Shown: piece after piece, positions 20,477-31,000 of the stretch
How the letters are laid out: every line of letters starts with the position of its first letter
How positions within the stretch are numbered: position 1 is the first letter of the stretch
Assembly: GCA_963556495.2 (NCBI GenBank)
Contig: OY747716.1
Coordinates: forward strand, 8,987,071-9,051,070
Reading direction: 5' to 3'
Length of the DNA: 64,000 bases
Source of the DNA: Valencia hispanica
Taxonomy: Eukaryota > Chordata > Actinopteri > Cyprinodontiformes > Valenciidae
The notes under the pieces: model-generated
Databases searched by the model: none
Told to the model about the DNA's origin: nothing
Seen by the model: only the letters and a program-made list of their open reading frames with translations
Made by a program: the position numbers and the translations under genes

Positions 20477-22324
20477 AACAGACAAAACCCTAGACTTCTA
20501 AAAGAACCATAAAAAATGAAAGCGGTCTTCCTTAATATATAGACAGGAAATCTTTATGGTAGACATTTTATAGAAATTGTTCCCATTTGGGTTGCTGCTG
20601 CCTCCACAAACACTCGAAACATGAACAAAAACCAACCGCCATTTTTGCAAATTTATTCTGTCAGAAATCTTGTGCTTTTACAAGACACTTGAAAAAGTGC
20701 CCTATTGTGATGTTACAATAAGCAAAATTCGAACAACCTGCCAAACCCCGCCCCTCACATTTCAAACTCTGCTCACCAATACCAATTCCATGCCATTATC
20801 ATGTGTGGCAAACTAAGCCTAGCAACATGGGTAGGCGTGGTCTGCAACTGCTAATTTGCATAGAAGTGACAGACCCCCAGAACAGCTCACTCTGAAAGGG
20901 ACTGAAATCGTCAAGATTGAGCTAGTGAGATTGCTAGTGAGCTAGTGAGATTTTGAGAGTGATTTTTTGCAAAGAACTTCATTAACAGTTAAGATTTGTA
21001 CAGACCATATCCCTATTATAACTTGTTTAAAAAGAGGCATAATATGTCCCCTTTTAATTAAAAGAGTGAAATGGGCAGAAATGAAACCTCTGAGATTCAT
21101 TACATATTCAACAATGTTTTACACGTTTAGAAGTTGTGAGTTAACAATCGTGTTATATAAGCTAAGATTAGGTTAGTATGAATATTAAATATGTATTAAA
21201 CAGTATGTGGGTGAGCTACCAGTTTTTGGGTATACAAATTAGCTTACTCAAAAAAACACATTTTGTAAAAATGTAAAATTTCACTCTAGTCTTTTTTTCT
21301 ATGAGCATCTAAGATGATTAAGCCAAATAGTATGAAAGCTAGTGCAACAAAAGGGCCCTCGATGTTGAACAACAAACTGAAAACAAATGTGCTTTTAGGC
21401 TAAACTGTGGGAAGGTCACTTATTAATTATCCAGTGTATCTTCATTAAGGAGACAAGACTGAAATAAATACCAGGATTAGTAAGTAAGCAGTGGTGATTT
21501 TATTTAGTTGAGTTTGTGTGAGGATCAGTGGGAAAATATTTACACTAAAATCCCAGTCTCAGATTAGAAAATAAAATCATACCTCCAAAATATGTTTATT
21601 AATCTGACCCATGATTAATATGTCAACCAACCTGGCATAAACACTAAAATTATGTGTTTATCCATTTCCCAATATATCATCAAGTTCTGCTGAAAATGTA
21701 GTCTTCAATGAGATTCCTAGATTTAAGTTTTGTTTAATTGTTATTCTGTCTATACATTTTAAATTAGTTCAGAAACAGCCCACCATGTCTGTACATTTAG
21801 TTTTTCTGGTTTTGATTTTTTTGTCACAGTTATATGTTTTAGATCATGAACCAAATTCAAAGACAACTTGAACAAATACAAAATGCCATTTTCACATGAT
21901 AATTTAATTTGTAAATTTGGGGGGGGGCAAAACCCAAACCAACCTGGCCCCATGTGAAAAAATAACTGCTCCCTAAACCTTCACAACTGCTTTTGCCGCA
22001 GTAACTACTAGTAATAGTAACCATTTGGCATGAGTGTTTACATATTTGCCATTTAAGCAAGAATCTATGGCAGTAATTTTGGTGCATAAGTATTTGTGCC
22101 TCGTAACTGTGAAGTTGAAGTCACACAAGTTTTTCATAATTTTCTTCTTAACACATAAGTCAGTGGATGCAACTGCACAAAACCACTAACGCGAGTCACT
22201 GAAACAGCTTTTCAAACCCATATTTTACTTTCTGAAATCTCCTCCTTTTGCTCCATTGTACTTGCTTAAATTGGACCAAAACATTCTGTAACTTGTGAGT
22301 AATGCCTATCCCCTTACAGTAGGT
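20477..22324. other. Gene-free region with old transposon sequence
   Basis: About 20640-21055 looks like a decayed non-autonomous DNA transposon (gggactgaaatcgtcaagat, and aagaggcataatatgtcccc near its end). The block at 21477-21513 repeats 18010-18046. No coding sequence is seen. Confidence 0.4.
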
Positions 22325-22632
22325 GGGGCTGCCGGATTCTTTATTGACAAACCAGAAATACTCCCACGCTTAGCACTGTTGGGCCAGAGAGGGATATTTT
22401 GATCCTGCGGGTGATCCTGCGGCTCAGACATTCAGAGCAGATTGAAACGTTAAAACGTTTCACAAACTCCTCAAGACACACAAAATTAAAGCCGTCTATT
22501 ACAAATATTTATTTTATGTCTATTTAATAGAACTGCTTTCTTACAGCCACAGGATCCCAACATCACTCTTAGGTCCCACAATGCTAAGCATAGGGGTATT
22601 TCCAGTTTGTTAATACTGAGTCCGGCAGTACA
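22325..22632. mobile_element. Foldback MITE-like element
   Basis: Two inverted arms of about 57 bp, 22330-22385 and 22571-22627, pair at roughly 80%: tgccggattc...gcttagcactgtt against its complement tgccggactc...gcttagcattgtg. The centre is about 185 bp without coding sequence. This fits a non-autonomous DNA transposon; I could not define a target duplication. Confidence 0.6.
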
Positions 22633-23613
22633 TGTCTCCCTATATGCTGGGTACAAATGTAACCTTAAAAAAATTTAGTATTTGAGTATTTTCCCGTAAA
22701 TAAATTGATATCTGCCTATGTGTTTAGGAGGTTGGGTCTAAATTTAAAGGGGGGTATTATGCTTCTTCCAGGCAGATATTACCCTTCTATAGCACACTCC
22801 AATAAAATTGTCACCTTAAGACTTTTAAAAGTCTGTCATATATCCAAATCCACCGCAAAGAAAGTTACTACTGCATTGGACGCCTTGATTATCGTCTGTG
22901 CCTCTCTAAGACCCTCCTACTCTTTCTGACACTCCCCCTTCAGTTCGTCACATACTGTGCATCATCGCAGCATGCACGGAGTCGGACTCTGATGTTGTTT
23001 ACATAAGTTGTGCGAGTTGTATTTAATTATTTGTGAAAAAAACATTGTCTTATTACATTGGGGGATAAAAGAGGCATGTTTCTTTGGCACCCAAATAGGC
23101 ATTTGGGTGGTTGACATATAAGCCAGAAAAATGTTTTTTCTTTTACTTTATTATCCCTGAAAATATTTTATTTGTTTTATTATGTCTTTTGACTTTCCAG
23201 ATAAATATATGTTCTTTTAGATTTTGAGTTGAAATCTGCATTTTTTCATCAATTTTCTCCATGAGTTCCTCAAATTGTCATATGGTTTGATGTGAAGGCT
23301 ATTTAATATAAAAGTGAAAATGGACTACTTTTTCCCCTCTTAGCCACCTTATCAAACATTTTAATCATAACTGCTTTGATATTAAACATTTCAATGTGAA
23401 ATTTTTGTTTATTTCGGTTTATTTCACAAAATCATTGTGCAAAGGAGGACATCTCTCCTCAATCTTTCAAGGTATTTTAGATTAAATATTCTTAAACCTT
23501 GTAGCAAGTGTAATAAATTGCTGGAGACTATTACTGAAACAATTGACCTTGTATTCTATTTGTATTTTTAATAATTACTACTAGCAATGCTGTTTTATGT
23601 CACAATTTTGAAC
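22633..23613. other. Gene-free AT-rich region
   Basis: About 22745-22980 resembles another non-autonomous element edge (ttaaaggggggtattatgc). Otherwise no feature is supported. Confidence 0.4.
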
Positions 23614-23675
23614 GTCACACGAAATGACATGAATGTCACACCATATGACAAACTGCACCACATCACAATATGTCA
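23614..23675. repeat. Cluster of GTCACACCATATGACA-type palindromic sites (left)
   Basis: gtcacacgaaatgaca (23614-23629), gtcacaccatatgaca (23635-23650) and catcacaatatgtca (23661-23675). The same motif recurs at 27243-27480 on the other side of the transposase-like gene, so these may be subterminal protein-binding sites. Confidence 0.6.
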
Positions 23676-23854
23676 ATGCAAAAAGTATTTTTTTAACAAT
23701 TTAGAAAACAGGTTACTCATGAATTTCAAATATAGAACAGTACATGCATTCACATAACCTTAATTCTTCAATATAAACAAACCTAAAACAAATCTCATTG
23801 AAAATGAATGACTTCCTGTCTTTCCGCAACCGTATGACCATACCATATGTGGGG

Positions 23855-24000
23855 GCACTGAAGAATGTGCCGGCATTGTTGAACAGTTAAGATTGCAGTG
23901 TATCCAATAATACACTTAAAAACTAACATTTAACACATAAAAAATGTGAAGACACTGAAGAATGTGCCAGCATTGTTAAACAGTAAAGATTACAGTGTAT
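23855..24000. repeat. Direct repeat, two units of ~49 bp
   Basis: Unit 1 is 23855-23903 and unit 2 is 23952-24000. They share cactgaagaatgtgcc and cattgtt and end cagtgtat, 97 bp apart, downstream of the transposase-like gene. Confidence 0.8.
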
Positions 24001-24139
24001 ACATATACAATCAAGTATGACATTTGATAGTTGTGTTGTCGTTCACATGTAGAAAATGTGAAAAGCTTAAAGTCCTCAGAGCATATTACATTTCATCCAG
24101 TCAATGTCTGAGAGTTTGGCCGATCTGTGAAATGGTTCA

Positions 24140-24240
24140 GGCTCAGATATTGTGCATACTATTCTTGTTAAGTGCCTTGAGATGACATCTGTTGTGAATT
24201 GGCGCTATATTAATAAACTGAATTGAATTGAATTGAACTA
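24140..24240 (+). mobile_element. LINE 3' end fragment with (TTGAA)n tail
   Basis: aagtgccttgagatgacatc, then ggcgctatattaataaa, then attgaattgaattgaa: a common fish LINE/SINE 3' end. It abuts the end of the transposase-like gene, so the last ~30 codons of that alternative frame are antisense LINE sequence. Confidence 0.7.
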
Positions 24241-26418
24241 TTTCATTGCAGCCATAAAATATGCAGTCTGGTTTATCCGGCCAAATGAAGACATTCTTGT
24301 TACCAACTTGTGTCATGCAGTTAATTTGTACCTCATTATCACATATCTTAATGATCTGGCCCACATATGGCCTGTTTTCATAGTTGACGATAACAAACTT
24401 TCCCATAGTGTAGCTGGTATCATCATCAGAACCGGTGTCTGTTTCTGGTTCTGGTGGGCTGGTTCTGGGTTAGTTAGTTGACCACTACTATTGGGACTTT
24501 GTTGTTCCGTACCAGCCTTCAATCCACTGACTTGCAGTTTCTTTGGTTGAAAGCAGGGGCACATGTCTGGGTATTGGCAAAAGCACCTAAGACGTTGGTA
24601 AAGTATTTCACCAAGTGAAAAGGAGAGCACCTGGTGTGTGTTACTTACTCCAACCAAAGGGCACACTGTTGGAGGAAGTAAGCTGTCAATCTTGGTGATC
24701 TCATCTTCTTCAACCCATTGGATGATGACCTTTTCTGAGGTGCTGCAAAGGTAATTGAAGAGATCTTTGGGTGACTGAAGATCTCCACCTCCATGGACAT
24801 AGTGGTTAGCAACACGCTTGAGCGTTCCACCCACTCCATCAGGTGCCCCCTTTCCATGTGACCTCTCGGAAAAATTCCAGGTTATCCTTTTAAAACCCAA
24901 ATTGTATGGGACAGGGCTGAGGAGGAAGCAGTTGGTACGATTCCGATACTGGGTGGCAGGACCATCACTTAGAATGTGTAGTGTATCAATTTCCTGGTCA
25001 CTCTGGGCCTTGAAATGTTCTAAGACTGGCTCAATGTGCGCCCACACAGCCCGTTCATCATGTCTCAGAGACTGTGAGACTGTTGCATAGCTCTGGGACC
25101 CACTAGCAGCATAGGCTACCCCAGTATGTAGAGTATCTTGCTGCCGGTTCCCTCCAAAGTGGAAAGATTGTATTTCTGTGTTAAGCTTGCAAGCGTAATT
25201 TTCACTGAAATCAAAATGCAGGACCATTTCATTGTTCTGCAAGTTCTCTTTGAGATTTTGGAACTGCATGACCTGGTGAATCCAATTATGATGATGACCA
25301 GCCAGCTCCTCCAGATCTTTCTGGAACACTTCTACCAGCTCCCCCACTGATCCAAGTTTTGTTTTTTTCACCGAGTTCTTGTATGTTTTATTTTTTACTG
25401 TTACATCCTCTCTCTGGCACTGATCCCATGTAACACTCTCAGTGGGATTATGTGCACTGACCCTAACCTCCTCAAAACAGCATTCTGTGCATTGTCGTCT
25501 CATGCACAAGTCATTTTCTGTGCTGCAGCATATCAATGATAGCAGTGTTGAAAGACTTGTTGTTGTGATTAACCTTCTTTTTGAAAGAGTTGTGATCAAA
25601 AGCCTCTTGTTTTCATGTTGATGGCATGCACATGTGTTGCGATCACATGATTTTGGTTCAGTGATGTAAAATGGTCTGTATCTGATGAATTGACAAGACA
25701 TCCTGTGCATTTCATCACTGTTTTCATTATAGACTTTGTGAAGGTCTTGAAGAGTGCTTGTAAAGATCCTTCTTTGTTTCTTCTCTCGTCTCCCAACTGT
25801 GTCCTTTTTTCCTGGAAGCAAAATGCTGTTCTCATCTAAAATCAGAAAAGACTTAACCCTTTTTTTCCCTCTCACTATCCAGTTTTTTGGTTGCTCTAGG
25901 TTGAAAAGCTTCACTAACAGTGCAAACTGGATTCTGTTGTGTTTTCTGATTATACTTTTTTTTCTGTATTTTTCTCCTTTCTGTTGCTCCTTTTTCAGTT
26001 TATTTATATCCTGTCTTTCGATTTTCCTCAGTTCTTTTCTCAGATTTTTATTTTGAGCAACCCACTTACTTAGGACTGACAGCGGTATATTCCCAGGGAG
26101 CTTCACCGTAGTGGTGGAGACATGTGAGACAGAATGCTCAGGAGGGGGAGAGCTGTCCATTGGTGGTTCAACGGCATCTTTATTAATTGAAACTTCAAGA
26201 GATGAAGGGGTCAAGTTCATGACAGCATCAAGTTCGTTTTTAAGTTTTCTATGTTTTTGTTGGGCTTTTCTCCATTTCTCTCTCAGGCGTTTCTTTTTCG
26301 ATGGAGGTAGAGCATTGACATTGAATGGCTTACTTTCCCCCTTTTGTTTCTTCTCCTCATACTTGTTAAAGGGAAATATGTAATGCTTTAGAGTTTCTTT
26401 GTGGTCGTTTTTGTTCAT
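24240..26418 (-). CDS. Transposase-like protein of unassigned superfamily, one frameshift
   Basis: A 701-aa open frame (26418-24313) from MNKNDHKE. Residues 40-60 and 120-165 are strongly basic and helical (KKKRLREKWRKAQQKHRK), fitting DNA binding or a coiled coil. Residues 258-314 are Cys/His-rich (CDRNTCACHQH ... CMRRQCTECC), a likely zinc site. The core has MVLHFDFSENYACK (Asp403), DTLHILSDGPATQYRNR (Asp485) and SERSHGKGAPDGVGGTLKR (Glu518/Asp527), spaced like an RNase H-fold D-D-D/E transposase. Near 24465 a one-base shift breaks the C-terminus. The other frame reads PEPETDTGSDDDTSYTMG, then a domain with RPYVGQIIKICDNEVQINC and FIWPDKPDCIFY. I have seen this two-part architecture in uncharacterised fish proteins but cannot name the superfamily. 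Apart from that shift it is intact, unlike all its neighbours. Confidence 0.7.
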
Positions 26419-27242
26419 TGACCATTTAACTGATATTACTTAATATATAAGTAATTATTTTAAATGAGCCATATTTAAGATAAATATTTAAAGTACCCAT
26501 GAAATGGCTCTGAAATGTTACAAGACATTATGAAATAATGGTCATTTCGAGCACTTATATCACTGACAACAGTAGTTCAGTCAGGATATTCTTATGTCAA
26601 AAGTGGAGTTGCAGCCCCATACAGATGTTATTGTTGTCATATTGTGTGGATTGCATTAAATGTAAACACAAAATGACAAATATTTTGGAATCTTTGTAGT
26701 CTTGTGTTTACATTTGATGCAATCCCTCAATCAGGGGGAGGGCTCTATAGTATTTTGATTTTGGGTGCAGTACCCATTTTGACCATTTCTTACATATGGC
26801 TCTTTTAATTACATGAGAAAAATACCCTAGCCCTGTAAGGCCTACACATACTACTCAATTTCAGATTCACTATTGTAGTAATAGTAGTCATAATATTACT
26901 ATGCTGGATGTGGACTAGACTTTCAACCTCTGGTATCTGTGTCTGTCCTGTGTGGCATGATTAATTTACTTTTCCCTCCGTTTCCTGAGGACTTCCTCTC
27001 TCCTTTCAGGGTCTCCATTAATTCTTTCCCTGTATTTGCGTGTCCTCTCCTTGCTCGACATACCGCGTCTACCTCACTGACAAACAATGCAGGAAAAATA
27101 TATTTTTATATACATAATACGGCAAATTTAAAAACATGGCTGCATAAAATATAAAATTGGAAAGTGCATTATTTATCATCTAGATATTATATCTACATCA
27201 AATATTTTAAATGTACTAATATTCATGTAAACCAAAATGTCT
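26419..27242. other. Upstream region of the transposase-like gene
   Basis: No coding sequence. An inverted sequence pair around 26640-26730 (cattaaatgtaaacacaa / tgtgtttacatttgatgca) could form a hairpin. This region would hold the gene's promoter, but I see no clear TATA box that I would call. Confidence 0.4.
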
Positions 27243-27480
27243 TGTCATATGGCGTGACAGATGTGTCATATAGTGTGACTTGGAAAACCAGTCACACCAT
27301 ATGACACAGCATCACAGTATGATATTCTGATCAGTGAAGCTAATTCATTAGCAAACTAAAACAGCTAGCCAATAGTTACCATATGCTTAGGCACATGGCA
27401 GCAATGAAGTGTATGGACTATTACGTAAAATATCTGAGAAATATGTATTTTTTATACAAATGATGTCACACCATAAGACA
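27243..27480. repeat. Cluster of GTCACACCATATGACA-type palindromic sites (right)
   Basis: tgtcatatggcgtgaca (27243-27259), tgtcatatagtgtgact (27264-27280), gtcacaccatatgacac (27291-27307) and gtcacaccataagaca (27465-27480). Both orientations occur. The sites mirror the cluster at 23614-23675 across the transposase-like gene. Confidence 0.65.
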
Positions 27481-27611
27481 CAAAACATTGACCGCTTCTG
27501 GTGATGTCAGATTCATAGCTTTTTAACTAAATATCTAAAAAGCAAACTGACCTCATGAAATTGCAAGTCACTCCAGAGATATTACTGTCACTTCCTGGTG
27601 CCGTGTGGTCC

Positions 27612-28053
27612 TGTGGTGGAAAATTGTTATGCAATTAGGAATTAAGTGTATATTCTCTGTTTAGTGAATGCATCTAAGGAAATGACAAGCTTTTTGTTCC
27701 AGCTTAATGTTATGAGAAAGATATATGTGTCAGGTCACCAGAGAGACAGACGCCGGGGCAGTAAGATGACAGTCTGGCCTTCGGATGAGCTGCTTTATGC
27801 GTTGCTATGACTCGTGTGAAGCAGTTTCTCCGGAGGCGGGGCGTGAACGTTGGAGAAGACATCTACAGAGATAAACAAGGATTGCTGAATACTATTTAAG
27901 CGGTTAGTTAGAAAGGTTGGTTAGGGTGATGCACGAGTAACTCTGTCCCCTCCGTGTCTGGCCAGACCTGTTTGAATTAAATACTTAAACGCCTTCTTGG
28001 ACTCAAGTCTTCTTTATAATGGAAACCCTGAGATACTATTTTTTGGCATTACA
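27612..28053 (+). repeat. ERV (tRNA-Lys type) 5' LTR
   Basis: 442 bp, TGTGGTGG...GGCATTACA, sister of the solo LTR at 12302-12748. A promoter-like tactatttaagcggttag lies at about 27890. The polyadenylation-like aattaaatac occurs near 27975. Confidence 0.85.
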
Positions 28054-28055
28054 CT

Positions 28056-28073
28056 TGGCGCCCAACGCAGCCT
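28056..28073 (+). promoter_or_regulatory. ERV primer-binding site, tRNA-Lys type
   Basis: TGGCGCCCAACG matches the first 12 bases of the tRNA-Lys1,2 type retroviral site; the next bases (CAGCC) diverge. It lies 2 nt after the LTR, the usual spacing. Confidence 0.75.
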
Positions 28074-31000
28074 CAGCGAACGGAATGGACCGGCAGGGAC
28101 AGGGTCAAGGGAGTTGCTAGCGTCCTGGGACATTTTCTCCCAGCCTCTTACCTCCAGTAGCTGTTTGGGAGATGGAGGCTTTGAAGCGTCTCTGTCGGCC
28201 CTGCTGTCGCCTGAGACAGAACCTGGTAAGACTGAGTCCTTTAAATAAATAGTGATAACAGAATTTTATTTGCACTCTCAGGAGGTGAAATATTTGCTAG
28301 CGGTTTTGTGTTTATTTACTTACACGCGGTTGATTGATTGATTACTTAATATAATATATATACTTATATATAATTGTATGGTTAATTATTTAATCAACAT
28401 TAAAGAAAGTATCGGGTTTTTGCTCCGGGTTTTACCTGGGAGCACGGCAGTTGGACAAGTGGTCAATTAATTAAATTGATTGATTATTTTCCGACGAGGG
28501 TTTTTTTAAGCTTTTGTTTCACCTAAAGGAAACTAGAAAGCGATGGGGGAGTCCTTCATTGGAACTGGGTACCCAGGCAGACAATCGGGTCTGTAATCTA
28601 GCAACATTTCACCTCCAGACAGTCCAATATGTCGACAGAAAGAAAAAATAAAATGAAATAAATAAATAAATAAAAGAATTAATGGACCCAGGGGAGGAAT
28701 TTGGATAATCTGAAAGGAAATCTAAAAGTGATGTAATTTATTTGTGGTTTTGTTTATTTCTCTTTTATTTACTCTTGTTTGCTTCTTCCAGAACTGGAGT
28801 GTTTGAGCATTAAGATCATTTGTTTGATGGCTTAGTATAATACAGAATGACACACACACACAGTTATTGTTACACATTCCATAGTAGGACTGCTGGTGAG
28901 TTTTGCTGAGTTGTCCTGTGTTTTTCTTCAGGCTGGTTGGGACCCCTGCCTTCGGTCCAGCGGCGCCTGGAGAGGGCCACAAGGAGCCCTAGTACCTCCC
29001 CCACCCTTGGAATAAGGGGTTTGGCAGCCATAACAAAGGCGGAGGCCAGATTCCGGCCTGAATGCGGGCTGACCAGTGGGCAGAGGGGAAAACTCTTGCT
29101 CAGGTGAGATGAGTTATTTGGGGGCTGTGGTCCCTGGAACATGGCGATTAGCTTGGTCGAGAGGGGGGCCCTGGGCCGGCCAGCCTGCAGATGACCCAGC
29201 GAAATTCAGGCAGGACAAAATACACACAGCTCAAATGCAATTAAGAAATGCTTGCTGACTGATGTAGCTGTATTTGATCTCTGTGACACCTGCTTATGAC
29301 ACACATACACACTCCCTTAGGAAAGTAAATCTTGTTTTGTTTTTGTTTTGTTTCTGCCAGAGGACCCTTAGAGCGAAAGGGGTCTCGATGGAAGCAGGCC
29401 ATCATTTCTGATTCTTTCTATTTTCTATGTTGATCTAAATTTTGTTTTGTTATTGTGTTGTAATTTGAAAGGGAAAGTTGATGTGCAACTTAACCAAACT
29501 TGTTTGTTTTAGACAGACGGGGTAAAGCAGACAACGAAACTGCTACAGCTCTGATAAGGTGATGATTCGTCATCCGGTGAGTTTAGTCTAATCAGAGCTT
29601 AAAGACGGTGTTGCACACAGTTATCTAGTAAATGGTCAAGAAGTCTTTTCTTTTCTCTCCTAATGCTCTCTTTCAGGAGAGCCCACATTTTTTTTAATTT
29701 CATTTTGGTTGAAAGTTATTTGATGGAATTGTTATTACACTAAGTACAAGTTTCCTTAGCTGTCGCAGCTTGTGTGCACTAACTTAGAAACGGAAACGTT
29801 CCTATTTTACGACTAGAACAAATAGCAGAGTTGATTGGGGCATTTAGAGTAGGTTGTGATTTTTACCCTGACTGACTTAAATTTTGACTAAGCTGACTGA
29901 CAGTGAAAACATATTTTCCTTCCTTTCTGGGACAATTGGGGTGAATTGTTTCCTTGTATTTTGGGGTTTGATGTAAGAAAGTAATAAATCTTAGATCTGT
30001 GAACATTAACTAAAGTAACTTGGACCTTTACAGTAACACTGCTTAGATTTCGCCACAGCTGTGAAGGACGAATTTTTTTATCAGCTTGCAAGGCGCTAAT
30101 GTAAACAATCGCGAGACTAAAAAATAACAAGACCGTGCCGTGAGCAGCAACAGTAAAACAACATTGTTTAGGCTATAATTTGAACACAACTGAAAAAAAA
30201 ATAAACCTTTAGGTTTCTGCTGGGTAACATTAAAATAAGGATGACTGGTCCTTAGGATACTTAGGTCTTAAATAAATGGAAAAAAGATAAATACTAATCT
30301 TATCTGGGGAACATTCAAGCGTCAGAGCAGTTAGTGGGCCTTATTAGAAATTTTGCTTGGAAAATTACTGAATTGATCTCGAGCTGTGAAGTATTCTGTG
30401 TCTCCTTCCAGGATAAGGGGCAAGAGGTCAGGAAAGGTTTGATCCTAGAAATCTGATGGTTTTGTCATTCTGGTGGGTAAACACAGGAAGTTATATAAGT
30501 GAGTCTTAATATAAGGCACCTGACTTTGTAATTAAAGGGAAGTCGTCTCACTGTTTTAAGTAAATATTGACATGCCTGAAATGTTTTTTAGGGGCCTTCA
30601 TATATAACAATACAGTGGTCCTGTGAGTTTGGAATTTTGCTTATGACAACCAATGCAATTTTCAATTTCAACTGAACCAGAATGCAAATCCGGCTGGTTC
30701 TCATTCTTTTTTTGTTTTTTTTTCTAGAATGGACTGACCACTTTGTCCACAGGGGAGGAGTAATGTTGAGATTCGACCCAAAAAGGTATGGACAAGTGGC
30801 TCGGGAGGTTACCTGTGCGTACCTGAGTTTGGGGGCTGCTTATATATTTTGGCTTATTTGGGGCTATGGTGAAGGGAATTCAAATTCTAACATTTTCTCT
30901 TAGACCTTACAAGGGAGGCTAAGAAGTGTGATCCCTTGTAGCTGTAAAAACACTCTGGGGACCCGTTGTCTTTAAAATAGTAATAATGAAACGTAATAAG

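Noticed and set aside
24240..26418. Host single-copy nuclear gene
   Set aside because: No introns, surrounded by repeats, with an RNase H-like transposase motif order; a mobile or recently mobile origin is likelier, although domestication cannot be excluded.
30682..30903. 73-aa hydrophobic frame as an env or host exon
   Set aside because: Short, with no recognised motif; only splice-like borders support it, so it is kept only as part of a low-scored finding.
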